Part shown: positions 11,680 through 23,267 of the stretch, piece after piece
Position numbering within the stretch: position 1 is the stretch's first letter
Layout of the letters: each line of letters opens with the position of its first letter
NCBI GenBank assembly: GCA_033026295.1
Contig: CM065178.1
Location: 25,428,585 to 25,492,584, forward strand
Direction: 5' to 3'
Length of the DNA: 64,000 nt
From: Channa striata
Lineage: Eukaryota > Chordata > Actinopteri > Anabantiformes > Channidae
The notes under the pieces: model-generated
Told to the model about the DNA's origin: nothing
The model's input: the letters and a program-made list of their open reading frames with translations, nothing else
The model's database searches: none
Made by a program: the position numbers and the translations under genes

Positions 11680-12290
11680 CCTATTTCCAGAAAAGGAAAG
11701 ACACTGTGTAAAAGGAGAATGCAATGATTGGCAAATCATTTAAACCTACTTTTGGTTCTAAACATTTGCCCAATTTGTCTTAACGTGTCTTAAAAGAAGA
11801 CGGACTACAAAAGTTATAAAGTTATAAAAAAAATTGGATTGTCTTTGCTACCAGGATCATGATTTGGTGTAAGGTTCATCACTGTGAAGGAAAGCGTCAA
11901 TTGTCAATGTGTATTTACAAAGACTTTGTGGATTTTATCATCTGCGGTTCATAAAATCATAAAAAATTTGGAGAATCTACGGAAATCCGAGTACGAGGGA
12001 CAAGTTCAGAAGCCAATCTGGAATGATTGACGTGATCTTCAGGCTGCCGCCGTACATGACCACGGTCCGGAAACGCCTCCACCTTCTCTGAGCTCGAGCT
12101 CATTTAAAATTGACTCGGTTGGAAACTGTCCCGTGGTCGGAGTCAACATGTGAAATTCTGTTTGGAAATCGTGGACGTTGCGTCCGTGCTCAGGAGGAGA
12201 CGGACCATGGGACTTATGAGCCGGCGCCCCGCTGCTGCGGGGACGCATCACGTGTGTGTGAAGGCTCCGTGAATGCCGAACCACTTGTAC
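11680..12290 (+). mobile_element. Degenerate Tc1/mariner-type transposon in the sncaip 3' UTR region
   Basis: Starts with TATTTCCAGAAAAGG...GACACTGTGTAAAA and GCAATGATTGGCAAATCA, like the terminal region of a common fish DNA transposon. It continues with transposase-like sequence. In frame from about 12134 it reads VPWSESTCEILFGNRGRCV, which resembles the VLWSDESTFQIVFGNHGRR catalytic-core segment of Tc1/mariner transposases. Frameshifts and deletions make it non-functional. Family and exact ends were not tested. Confidence 0.7.
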
Positions 12291-12299
12291 CGGTTTTCA

Positions 12300-14446
12300 T
12301 CCAGACCGTGTCTTTATCAGGGACAGTCAGTCAATGTCAAACCCCTGGATGTTTGGTCTTTGAGCTAATTACAATCAAAAATACCTTTCGGCGGATCTCG
12401 TCATTTGTCAGATCATTGCATTGGGCTTTTATTGACATTTTTCTGGAAATGGGCTTAAATTGTTTAGTTCAACTATTGTTGCTAAGGTAACCACTCCTGT
12501 GCTCTAACTGTACTAACTTTACTGGTTCCGAGATTTTATCCCTGTTAATCACTACGTCTCTCACGGTCTCTGACTCAAACGTTTCACATTTTTCTGTCGT
12601 TTATGGACTTAAAAAAAAGGTCAGATTTCACATTTAGGTTGTGCTTGTTACACAGGGAGGCGAACGATAAGACGCTGAGCATTTAACAGAACTGGAGAAT
12701 CTCCATCTCGTCAAACTTTTACTTTACAGAACAGTCCTACGCTAAAGTTTTCTGTTACTGTACGCTGAGCTACAATAAAGGTAAAATAATTGTATTTATG
12801 TTTATGCACACATTTATATGATTTAAATCGTTTTATGTGGTTATAATCATGCACATGTTACACCTTTACAACCACTGTGTACATATGTGGTATGTGTTTT
12901 TTTTGTTTGTTTTTTTAAAACTATAATCCACTCATTGTTTAATATTCAGCAATATCTATGCAGTATTTTTGGCATGAAGTAGATGTTAGTTTTTGTTCTG
13001 TTTCTTGGACGGGAGGTTTAAGAATGCACCTTCTGCAGCGGATGACAGAGCGTTTGAACTTTATACTTTTCATTTCATAGACTTTATGCAGATTTCATGC
13101 GATTGTGAACATTTACAAATTGTCTCGAAGCTTGAAACTCGCAAGACTTGAGGCTGTAATCTGATGCTGTTGTCCGGTGTGGCCACGTGTCTCCAAAATT
13201 AGGATTCAGGAATCAGGAGTCCACTGAAATGTAGCAACACTTTTTCTGAATGCGCCTTCAAACTTCATCACGTTCACAGGTGGAAGCTTCATCTTCAGCC
13301 ATTTAACGTGTTTACAGAATTTCTACAATTTAAGTCTTTCAATTCCACTTAAGCTCTAGTAAAGTGTTTTTTTAATCCTTACTCAAACTTGATGAGGGCG
13401 TATCTTCACAATCTGCTTCAGTGTTGCTTTCAAGTACACAGATGGTGTAAACAGACGAAACCATGACACGCGATTCGCCAGCAGCAGAGTAACGTAATTA
13501 TGAATCAGTAATATTTTAGAAAATCGAACTGAATAAACCGGAACTTCAGTGACTCCTGTCTCATACACCAACTCTGCAAATTGGCCACAGCCCTTATTTT
13601 CGCTGTGACTCGGATGTAACACAGAAAACGCCGGCGTCCCTGTTCCTCTGCTGTGAAATGTGATTTCCGTTTCCTTCATCTGATTTCTTTGTGCCACTGT
13701 GGTGAGTTGTGGCCGTGATCACAGCCCATCGGATCAGCTGAACTCGTGTTGGAAACTGCTTTTATCCGTATTCTGTTGACCTTTGATGGTCAGTGGAGAC
13801 AGTTGAGCCTCACTGACGTCCTCCAGCAGCTGCTTCGCTCGTGACGCCATCGTCGGTTTTTATACGGTGGTGGGATCGTGTGCAATATGTTTTTTTTCTC
13901 TGAGGATGTCGCAGGACTCATTGAACATTTTGAGGACTCTGCGGTCTCTTTCTTTGCGTGACATGTTTGGCCCTTTTTCGTCTGTTTGTGGCCAACAGCA
14001 CAGGTTACAGCCTCGGCTCGTCAGTTTATAGCTTTGGCAGAAACTGGATCATGTTTTTCACCTTTTTAGATGCATGTTTACATTAATACAAATACTCCTA
14101 TTACTGGTTGGGACGCAGCAGAACATTTCTAATCCAAACTTGCTCTTTTTGCAGGTCGTAGGTCACATTCCTACATGTGTTGGGTTCATAGATTAGTTTG
14201 GATCGGTGCCGTTTAATCGTCCAGACTCCGTTTTCGGTTTCATACTCTTTGAGGTTGCACGTGATCGATGATGTCGGACATTTGGTGGAGCTGTGATGCG
14301 TTTACATGATGATTCTGACTTGTTCAAAGAACACGCCAATATTTTTTCCAGTACTGATGACAAACTTGGTCACTTGTTTGTAGACACTTGTATATTGTGC
14401 ACTTTTTTAAGCGCTGCACATGGGATTGTGACACCATGTGCAGCTG
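12300..14446. other. Noncoding, probable sncaip 3' UTR / 3' flank
   Basis: AT-rich, without a supportable ORF or repeat I recognise. It is flanked by the two candidate polyadenylation signals. Confidence 0.5.
12774..12779 (+). terminator. Candidate sncaip polyadenylation signal (proximal)
   Basis: AATAAA about 1.3 kb after the sncaip stop, followed by T-rich sequence. One of two plausible sites. Confidence 0.45.
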
Positions 14447-14452
14447 AATAAA
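14447..14452 (+). terminator. Candidate sncaip polyadenylation signal (distal)
   Basis: AATAAA (GCTGAATAAAATC) followed within 40 bases by T/GT-rich sequence. It would give a 3' UTR of about 3 kb. Transcript data would be needed to choose. Confidence 0.4.
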
Positions 14453-14597
14453 ATCATCAAATCAAATTTCATGTTGAGTAACATCAAGCTTCTCCTTTAT
14501 CTCCTGATTCAACCGGATTTCATCCCTGACTTTTAGAATTTGCTACATTCCTTCTACTTTTGTTGTCCATGCAGCAACAACATCTGGTTGTTCCTGT

Positions 14598-14645
14598 GAG
14601 TGAGTGAGTGAATGAATGAATGAATGAATGAATGAATGAATGAAT
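14598..14645. repeat. (TGAG)n(TGAA)n microsatellite
   Basis: Three TGAG units run into about nine TGAA units. Confidence 0.95.
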
Positions 14646-17030
14646 TACCATTCGGCCGTTGGATGATCAACTGTCAGCTTGCACGGTCCGTTTGTCCCAG
14701 ATCAGCTGTATCATTCTGCTTCAATCAGTTTTTACTGATTGAGGCTCTAATAATATTGATGCATCATCATTTTCATGCCGTGTTGTTTTGCAGCTTGGAT
14801 TTAGTCCTTCAGCCACAGGAAGTGGTGATGCCTCGTCTTTTCGGCCGACCCTGTTTCTACGCAGCTGAACCGCAAACACAAATACGTATAATTGCAGCTG
14901 GATTATATTTTGTTATGACGTAAATGCACGTTGCAGATAGTTGGATAAACACATCAATAAAATGTTCCCATAGAACCCACTTCTGTCGGCTGCAGTTCCC
15001 ATCCAAAGCATCCAGGTTCATTTTCTGCCAAAAGAACGACAGTTTGTTTTCGATGGTTGTGTTTATTCACTTGTTTCAGATTAGACTTTTTTTTTTTTTA
15101 ATCTGCTTTAATACACTGGCCACTGCAAACACAATAAACCACAACCTTCATGGTTTCCCACTGAAACAGAATTGTTTTAGCTGCATTAGTGCAGATTTTG
15201 TGACTGTGTACAACAGTGTGTGTGTGGAGGTGTCCATTCACTTGTAGTGCATCTCTACAGGATTCTGCGGTTATGAAATTGATATCAGCTGTCTGCTCTG
15301 AGTATAGCAGTTTGTGGATGTCCCTAAGACCGAAACCAGAGAGCTGGGAGGAAACGACCTGTGGAAACATCGTTATCACTTTAGCCCATTGCAGCCTCCA
15401 TTAGCTGATGTGATGGCCGACTACCCGTCAGCACCAAGTTACGTTTGTCGTTTCTCTCACAATTTCCTGAACATCTTGGCAAAAATGATTTGATTTGATA
15501 GTATTTGTTGGCACAACGGACACAGTCGTTGACTGACAGCAGGTCGGCACCACAGTGTGAAAGGCAGAACCCAAAAGACTGTGACGGTTGACCTGAAGGC
15601 TTTACGTTGGATGGGACGTTTCCCATCTGCGCAGCCTCAGAACATTTGTCATTGCTGAAACAATCGTTGTTGCTCGTGTGGATGAGTTTTCATCGTAAGT
15701 CCTCCTCAGGACGAGGGGGAACATCGAACTGTTCAGATGCACCGGGCTGTTTTTTTCCATACAACAAAGGATTGAAATGTCAGATCAGAGAATGTTGGAC
15801 GAGGCACGGATGCTCCTCTGTCCTCTGTCCTGTTGTGAAGACGAACTGAAATAAACGGTGACATTATAATGTCCGGGGGCAGTTCTTAAGGTTTGAGTGT
15901 GTTTATTCATGTTTAATCATCCAAACAAAGTCCCTCATCTCTGTTGATCTCGGATCTGTTTGACCCCTCGCCAGCATGACACCAAGTTGTCAGGCCTCTG
16001 TTAGCTCTACTGATGTCGTGGTCCACCTGTAACGTGGTTGTTCGGCTGCGTCGAAGGAAACCTCCTAACCCAGAAACAGGTTTCCGTGCCGTCTTCATTC
16101 TGAATACGTTCAGGCACAGTACAAGGACCGTGGATCTTCAAACGTATCGACTCCACTGAGCAGAGCAGGTAAGACCCTCTTTAAGTGGACACATCTGACA
16201 CACTTGGAACATTTTAAATCTCTTTCCTTTTGAGGTGAGGACTTTAACTTTAAAGGTGATTCCTGTAGAGAAGATACAGTTAAGAGTGACCGGCGTTGTC
16301 TCACCCGCAGGCCTGGCAACTAGCAGAACTGGAAACCACTGGATGACTGCTCCATGTGGGAATTGCTATTAGTTGTTTTGTATTCCGATTTTATTCCTCC
16401 GAGTAATGTCCCTTTTCTTCCTTTCAATGTCTCCAGCAGATATGAAGATGAAGACAAGGATGTCACCCATTCCAGCCACTGCAGCAGGCGCAGGTAAACG
16501 GGCCGCTTAGATCCCAAGATGGCGCCCGTGTCCTAACATAATGTGATGATGTCTTTATACAGCTGTGGATCCTGGGTCACATACAGCCACTTGAGGCTGC
16601 TGGAACTCTTCCGTGTGAGTGTCTGCAGGAGACAAACAGCCAACACACAACAAAAAGTCGGCTTTAAGGATGTGCCGCACGGTAAAAGGCGAGGAGCTTC
16701 GTCATGTGACGCAATGGTCCGCTGAGAAGAAGTTGAACCCTGAACTAGGACTAATCCACTGGACTCGAGATGATGGAATGATTGTGTAGTTCAAAGCGAA
16801 GTTCCGCAAACTTAAAGCTTCTGAAAAAACAAACGAAGGTGTCTTTATTTCACGGAGACCCCCTCCAACACTGTCAGAGGCCATCTGCAGGCCCCCGGGC
16901 CCCACTTTTGACCACTGCTGATCGAGATGGATGCCGTGTGTGAATTGTGCTCTGTGGTAATTTAATGGACAATACATAACGGGGCCTGTATATTTATTTC
17001 CGTGCGCTTCAGCGGCATCAAAAACAGTCA
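14646..17030. other. Intergenic DNA, no gene supported
   Basis: Short random ORFs only. A 54-base segment at 16440-16493 is flanked by CAG and GTAAAC and can read YEDEDKDVTHSSHCSRR, but it is isolated and too short to call. Confidence 0.6.
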
Positions 17031-17039
17031 CTTAACGGG

Positions 17040-17220
17040 GCAGGATTTATGGTGTTTGGGTAGCAAATTGGCCTTTGATGGTTCCCACGCAGGGGCGGCT
17101 GCATCCCCACGGAGCCTAATGGGCTCTGCTCTAATAGCGTCCCTCAATCATCGCCGCGAATCTGAAACATGAGCTCTTCGGCTGACAATTAGCAAACCAA
17201 CATGGAGCAAGACGAGGACG
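17040..17220. promoter_or_regulatory. Candidate conserved noncoding element
   Basis: Compositionally unlike its AT-rich flanks and dense in homeodomain and TCF-like words: CCTTTGATG, CCTAATGGGC, CTCTAATAGC, TCAATCATC, GACAATTAGC. It has no coding frame. Conservation is inferred from texture only. Confidence 0.35.
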
Positions 17221-17487
17221 TGATGGGTGAGGAACGCAGGATTCATCGGGATTTTCCAAACGCTCTTCATGAAATAAGGAAAAAACAAGCTATTCGTTTT
17301 GCCCCCCCTCCCTTTCTTTCAGCGGGTGGAGGCGGGTGAAGTTAAACTGATAAATTAGACCTCATTTATTGGACAACAGTTGGAGTCGATACCCAGGGGC
17401 CTCTGCTGCGCGGTGTGGTCGAGGCTCCACAGCCGCTAATTGGTTCACTCTGTGTGGATGAAAGGGGTGTTTGGTGGTGGTGGTCGA

Positions 17488-17576
17488 GGGGTGTTTAAGG
17501 GGGGGGGGGAGGGGGGGGTGGGGGGGGGGTGGGAGGGGGTGGGGTGGGAGGGGGGTGGGCAGGGGGCAGCCAGGAC
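17488..17576 (+). repeat. Long G-only/G-rich tract with quadruplex potential
   Basis: About 90 bases almost entirely G on the plus strand, with single T or A interruptions between runs of 4-10 G. There are far more than the four G-runs needed for a G-quadruplex. Confidence 0.9.
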
Positions 17577-17759
17577 GAGCAGTGCTCACACACGCGCACA
17601 GGAGCGGTTGTCTTGCGGCGAACGTCCACGGCACACGCCGCGAAAACGGACGAGATGAGCGCTTGATTTGACAGCTGAGGTGGAGGGGTGGAGAGGCGGG
17701 CGGAGGAGTCATGTATAGATTTTTGTGTCTGTTGTTTTGGCTTATTTGTGTGCTTCTTT

Positions 17760-18140
17760 TACTCAGTCAATCAAATTTAATTGACACCGCTGGGCTGGGG
17801 CCGGGGGCCCCGCAACACGCTGGGATGACAGGCCTTTAATGCCAGAGAGGAGAGGAGGTTCTTCTGCCTGTGAAGGATGGAGGGGGGGCGAAGGCAGGGA
17901 GGGGGGCCGGAGGGTGACAGTTCCTCACCCCGTCAACAGCATTAATTGATGTGAGGACAGTGATGATGGATACTAATAAATACAACCTTTAATAAAAAAA
18001 GCTAATTAGATGGCGTCTGGTGCAAAGCGCTGATCAACACCATTCGTCTTCCAGCGAGGCCTTCGCACCGACACCCGCCCCCCATTTACATGCAGCTCGA
18101 GCTCAGCATTTGCATTTTGGCCTCAGCCAGATCCCGGCAA
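17760..18140. promoter_or_regulatory. Candidate conserved noncoding element with near-palindrome
   Basis: GTCAATCAAATTTAATTGAC (17766-17785) is almost a perfect palindrome containing PBX/HOX-like TCAATCA and TTAATTGA. Further on are CATTAATTGATG (17940), GCTAATTAGATGG (18001) and AAAGCGCTGATCAAC. No coding frame. Confidence 0.35.
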
Positions 18141-20135
18141 CAACAAGTCCGTCCTTCACTTTGCTGTCTCACAAAGAGTCCAGCTGCTGATGCTCCTGTT
18201 CGTCCAAAGGCCCGAACCTGAGCAGGACACAGCCGGGTGCTGGCGTGAGGTGGCAGGACTCGATCGCTGCGTTCGGCTCTCAGGTTCCCTTAAGGAAAAC
18301 CGTGCACTGAAGCTTTGCACCGGCCTGAAACCAAAATCCAACCCGATTCTGAAAGTGAATATTTAACGGTTAGAGGCGTGTGTGGATGGGATTTTCTGGC
18401 TTGTCCTCCATCCTCTGTGCTGTCTGCATCGCTTTTTATTGTCATTTCTTAAATGCACCAAAGGAGCAGCAGATCTGGTTCTCAGGCCTGGATCCCTGAA
18501 CCTTTCAGCCTCCCACTCATGGACAGGGCCCCCACCCTTCTGGTCTGTCTGAGTCCGTTTGTGATGCCTGTTTGTTCATTTGTTCCTGGATGTTTTGTAT
18601 TTTTCACCAATTTTTTTGGTCATTGGATTGGTGTTTCTGGTGCTTGTGTTCCTCAGTATCTCCAGAGCCCCTTGTTTCTACCCCCCTTGACCTTGGGTCC
18701 TGGTAGCCCCTATTTCTAAACGTACTCGCGCTAACTGCTGGTTCAGCTTTATTTAATCAGGAAAATGTGGGATCGGGATCTCTGAGGCAGACGTTTTGGA
18801 GTTTCTTTGAGCCACATCTCGTGATGCTCCTCAGTGTTCAAATTCACCTGCAGGCAGCAGCTACGTGGGATTTAACAGCAACGATGAAAGCATCAAGGAA
18901 TCACATAAAAATATCAACCACAATCTCTGATTTTCAAATTGGTTTTATTCATTTAAATAGTTTCAGTTTGGATTTTGTCCGATTTTCTTTTAATTCTGCG
19001 TCCCACCTTTTTATTAAGAAAGGATGTAACAAACAGGAAAGAAAAGTCCTCAAAAAGACTCAAAACAGTTTAAAGCTCACGTTTTGGCTTTTTTTTGTTT
19101 TGATATATTCAAATTTATGGATGCCACAGTGGAAACATGAATCCAAACTGTAAAAATGTGTCAAATTAATTGATGTTCTGTTGAACCTTGTGACCACACT
19201 GCAATTTACTCCGAAACTTAAACTACATATTAGTAATTTTGATGATTTTGATTTGCTGCTAATGCTCTTATCACTTTTCATTCATTCTCTTGACTCCATC
19301 ATTTGTCCTAAATATGTTTTTCCTTTTATTCACTTATTTTTGCTCTTCGTGGCTCATTTAAAGTAACCGCCCAACATTTACTTACTATTATTTATTAAAA
19401 TCAGTGTTGCTAATGTGTGCAGTGAGACCGTGCTGCCGTCTGCTGGTCCGTAGTTCCCCTGCAGGGTCATCGGGGGGCAGCATTGCCGTTTCGAACAACC
19501 GCCACCGCCACCAGCAGCAGCAGCAGCAGAAACAATCAAAAGTCCAGCAGTAGCCGCGGTTTTGGTCTTTAGCAGTGCTTTGGCATTTAGCTCCTCTGTC
19601 ACGCAGTCGATTTTGTTGATTCTGAGCATGAAAACAGCAGCGGTACCTTGTTAAAGTGTTTGTTCAGCCTTCAGACTGTTTGGCCCCCAAGGACCGACTC
19701 ACTCAGAGCACGTATCATGAATAACCTGCAGTAAACTGGTGTCTTATTTTAATTTTCCTGCCTCCGTAATTGACAGTGGGCTCAGTTTCCTTTGGAGTGC
19801 AGAAACAGTTTGTGACCCCGGAGACGAGGCCGATCGTTGATGATGTTCTGTAAAATGTCAGAAATACACGAGTGTTACACTCAAGGAGATGATTGATTTT
19901 TTTCTCCCCCAATTTCTCCAAAGTTGCCTGTGCGGAAGCAGGAGGTTTTCAGCAGAGATGTTCTTTAATAAACGGCTGCTTCTCCCTCCTCATACGGGGC
20001 TGAAAGGACAACACCGAAGCTTAACGTGAGAGGAAAACCAGGAAAACGGGCACCATCACACTCCAAAAGTGTCTGTGGGTGGACGTCAGCGTTCAGCTGC
20101 ACTAAGACGTTGAGCAGAATTTGAATGAACCCAAC
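18141..20135. other. Intergenic DNA, no gene supported
   Basis: AT-rich from 18.9 to 19.4 kb. A short CAG/CCG-rich patch lies at 19500-19530. No exon with conserved protein similarity was seen on either strand. Confidence 0.6.
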
Positions 20136-20139
20136 CTGT

Positions 20140-20290
20140 GTGTCTTTGGAGTGTGGAAACCCACGCAAGCACAGGGAGAACACGAGGCGCTACACAGAAG
20201 GTCTACGACCGGTCACGGATTCAAACCAGGGGCCTTCGAGCCGTGAGGCGGCAGCCAAAACCACTCCTCCACCGCACCGCCCTAGTCCTG
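20140..20290 (-). mobile_element. Teleost dispersed repeat (minus sense)
   Basis: Shows GGAAACCCACGCAAGCACAG, GGAGAACACG, TTCAAACCAGGGGCCTTC and GTGAGGCGGCAGCCAAAACC in order, then CACCGCACCGCC. This is the reverse-complement signature of a common fish repeat. A plus-sense relative is at 39355-39475. Confidence 0.7.
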
Positions 20291-23050
20291 CATCATAAAG
20301 AGCATCATAAAGGTGCGTCGTGACAGCTGACGTACCGGAGTCTGAACAGCTAAATAAAAGCAGCGAAAGAAAAGTGCCTCAGCATCACTACACACTGAGG
20401 CGAATGTCCGCATCATGAAGCCACATCCAGCCGGAAAAACGTTTGGAAAATGAAATGACCCATTCAGGGAATGTGTGGTTCAGGGTGTGTGTTTCCAAGG
20501 CTCGGAGAATAATGCACATGCTGCAGTGGGCTGCACCTTTACTTAAAACTGAGCTGGAATAATCTCACGGTGCCTGCAGAAGGTTTTTCACTAGTTTACA
20601 GAGAACGAGGCTCCAAGGACTCAATTACTTCACACATATCTTCATAACAATAACTTGTGAGGCTGTGACAATGGGCTGACCCGGTGCAAGTGTTTAATGG
20701 TGGACCGCCCGTGCGAACATGGTTTCGTCTGTCAGTTACAGCTCAGTGAGACGACGACGACACCGGAGCCTCAAACCTCTGACCGCTCGTTCTCACTCGC
20801 TCCGTTATCTCCACCTGAATGAAATAATTGTCAAATAAAACTCTCTCATTTCGCTGAGGGGTCCTCTGGGAGCCTCTTAGGGGCCCCCGAGGGTCCCCAG
20901 GCCCCACTTTGGGAGCGCTCGGTCGGTCGGGCCCACGTTTACAGGCTGCAGTAATGATGCTTGTTTGTCTGGCGCTCTGTAAATCACGCCGACATTAGAG
21001 CTGTCACAGGATCCACTGGAGGCACAGCAGACCATCACTAATGCCCTGAAGCCCCAGAGACGCCCCCGCCCCCCCGCCCGGATCTATAACGCCACAACCA
21101 GGCTGCCGAGGAGATAAAAGTAGTTTTAAACCCAAACACACCATCTTTAACAGGAACCTCTGGAGGATACGACTGATCATTTTACGGAAAGTTTTTAAAT
21201 TAATCTGTAGAAGCTATAAGGCCAATTATAAGTTAGTGCTCTGATGTCATGCACTAACCGGCCATAACATTAGGACCACCTGGTGGGGCCTTCGTGGGTC
21301 CAGCACAGGAGGCTGAGCCAACACCTCAGACCGTTGCTGAATCATCACATGATTGGCTGTACTCTGTAAAAACAACGTTTGGGGGGGTCACGTGGCAAAG
21401 TAACATCAGTTTAGTCTGTATTTGAAAAGGGAATGTTGCCATCCTGTCAAACTGAGCCATTCTCCTCGATCACCAGGAACTGAAGCGCAGCCCGACTGTG
21501 AAATGATTCCTAGTTTGTGCTTGTGATCGTCCACTTCACGCGCTCATGCTACGGCTTACTGAGCGTCGAGAACATTAGAACTGAAATGTTCAGCAAACTG
21601 CGAAAGGAGGAGGAGGCGGCGTGTGAATACAACGAATAACAACTGGGCCAACATCCTGGGCTCTTCTCTGCGGTCGTTGTCGCTTCTTCGTGTTTTAACG
21701 AATGCTAATCGTCGCTTCCCAGCGATGCCACGCACCTTCTGAGCTTCTGGTAGGTGCCGCTTGTGACAAGGGCCATTTAATGGGACGATAACGAGCAAAC
21801 CGGCTGCTAGTTTTGTGCTTGTACCTGCTTCTTGAAAGACAAGGTGCCAACCTAAGATCTGAGGTGTTATGTTAGGTTATTAATATTCGTTTGTGGCTTT
21901 AATTTAAACCCAAACTCAACACGTTGTCGGGACCCAGCGGCCGCCCCGTGTCCTCCTGTTCGTGGAATGTCGGTGCGTGTTTCCTCGGAGAGAACTGAAT
22001 CCTGCTGCAGAGCCTCGCCTCTCCCTCCAACAACCTCTCCACCCTCAGCTGCATTTTGTCTTTATTTTCTGCAGAGTTCTTCATTCATTACGGCAGCTTT
22101 ACTGGTGAGACGAGCGGCTTTTATTGCCACTGCTGCCTGGAAAATCGGTCAGAGTGGGCCGAGAGACTAACCTTTACACTGAGAGAGAGAGAGTTTGTTA
22201 GAGGAGAGATGGACGTTCAAACAGTAAACAGGAAGTCCACACTTACACCGACACGGTGTGTTGTGATATTTATTGGGATGCGACAGCTCCTTTAACCCTG
22301 CCCATCGACCGCCCAGCGCTCCCATTAAGGCTGACTGGGAAGTCCACAGGGAGAGAGAATCTGAGTGTTTGTCTCCGATCTTTAAAAAGAAAGAGGTTGT
22401 TGAGAGCTCGTGTGAGTGATGCTGCTGTGTGCGTTGATAGTGGAAAAGCAGGCGTTTTTAAGAGTCTGTTGTTGGACACGTCAGACGGCAATGCGGTTTA
22501 TTGTTTATAGCTGATGTTTTCTGATGTGAAGTACAGTTGTGAGGTACTTGGACTGGATTATTTCCACTGCACGCTGCTTTTACTTCACACTTTTGCATTT
22601 ACTCGTCACTTTGCAGTCATCCATCCTCAGCACAGACAAATTGAACTGATTTTTTTTTAGTCCAACAAATCTGGAAAACACTTTAACGGCCTCAAATGAA
22701 AGAGAGTGTGGGGAACTTGTAGCTTTATCACATTTTTAATCATGAGCTTTTTACTTGATTTGAAGTGGCACTTTTTTTTCATTTATGCATTTCTTTTCTC
22801 CTACAGTCCCAGGGATAAAGCCAATTTTTTTCATGGTTCGTGCAAGTTTGTGCAATTGACACAATTCAGAGGCAACTGATAAGACAGTGTGAATTCATGT
22901 ACACACACGCAGAAGAAACATTTCTTCAACTTCTGTATTTCGACATGTTGGATGGGGTTCCCACTGTTTGCAGTATTTCAGTAGTAATCTAACATTATCA
23001 TTTGGCAGCATAATACATCATAGAGTAAGTGCAGTGGTTTGTCTAAAAGC
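20291..23050. other. Intergenic DNA, repeat fragments, no gene supported
   Basis: 21256-21450 carries CGGCCATAACATTAGGACCA, the start of a repeat widespread in fish. 20450-20720 has enhancer-like texture (AGAATAATGCACATGCTGC). No ORF shows conserved protein sequence. Confidence 0.55.
21256..21450. mobile_element. Fragment of a dispersed teleost repeat
   Basis: GGCCATAACATTAGGACCACC is the recurring end of a fish repeat normally read as CTGGCCATAACATTAAAACC. Downstream similarity (CATCCTGTCAAACTGA) is weak. Confidence 0.5.
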
Positions 23051-23057
23051 TTTAACT

Positions 23058-23063
23058 TTTATT
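23058..23063 (-). terminator. Candidate rnf214 polyadenylation signal
   Basis: TTTATT on the plus strand is AATAAA on the minus strand, 205 bases past the rnf214 stop. Confidence 0.6.
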
Positions 23064-23267
23064 CCTGATTCAAAGACATTTATCGTAGGTTGTTTCACAA
23101 ACACGTAGAAAAGTAGTTCTGGTTCAGCCAGCAGGGGGAGCCGCTCTACGTTCCACCCTTCACGACTTCACACAGACTCCAGTTCATTCGGAAATCAAGC
23201 TCAAGCGTCGGGCAGCGGTAAAGCGGTATGTGGACCAGCACTGATTGGAGTCGGGATCTGGTCCTCT

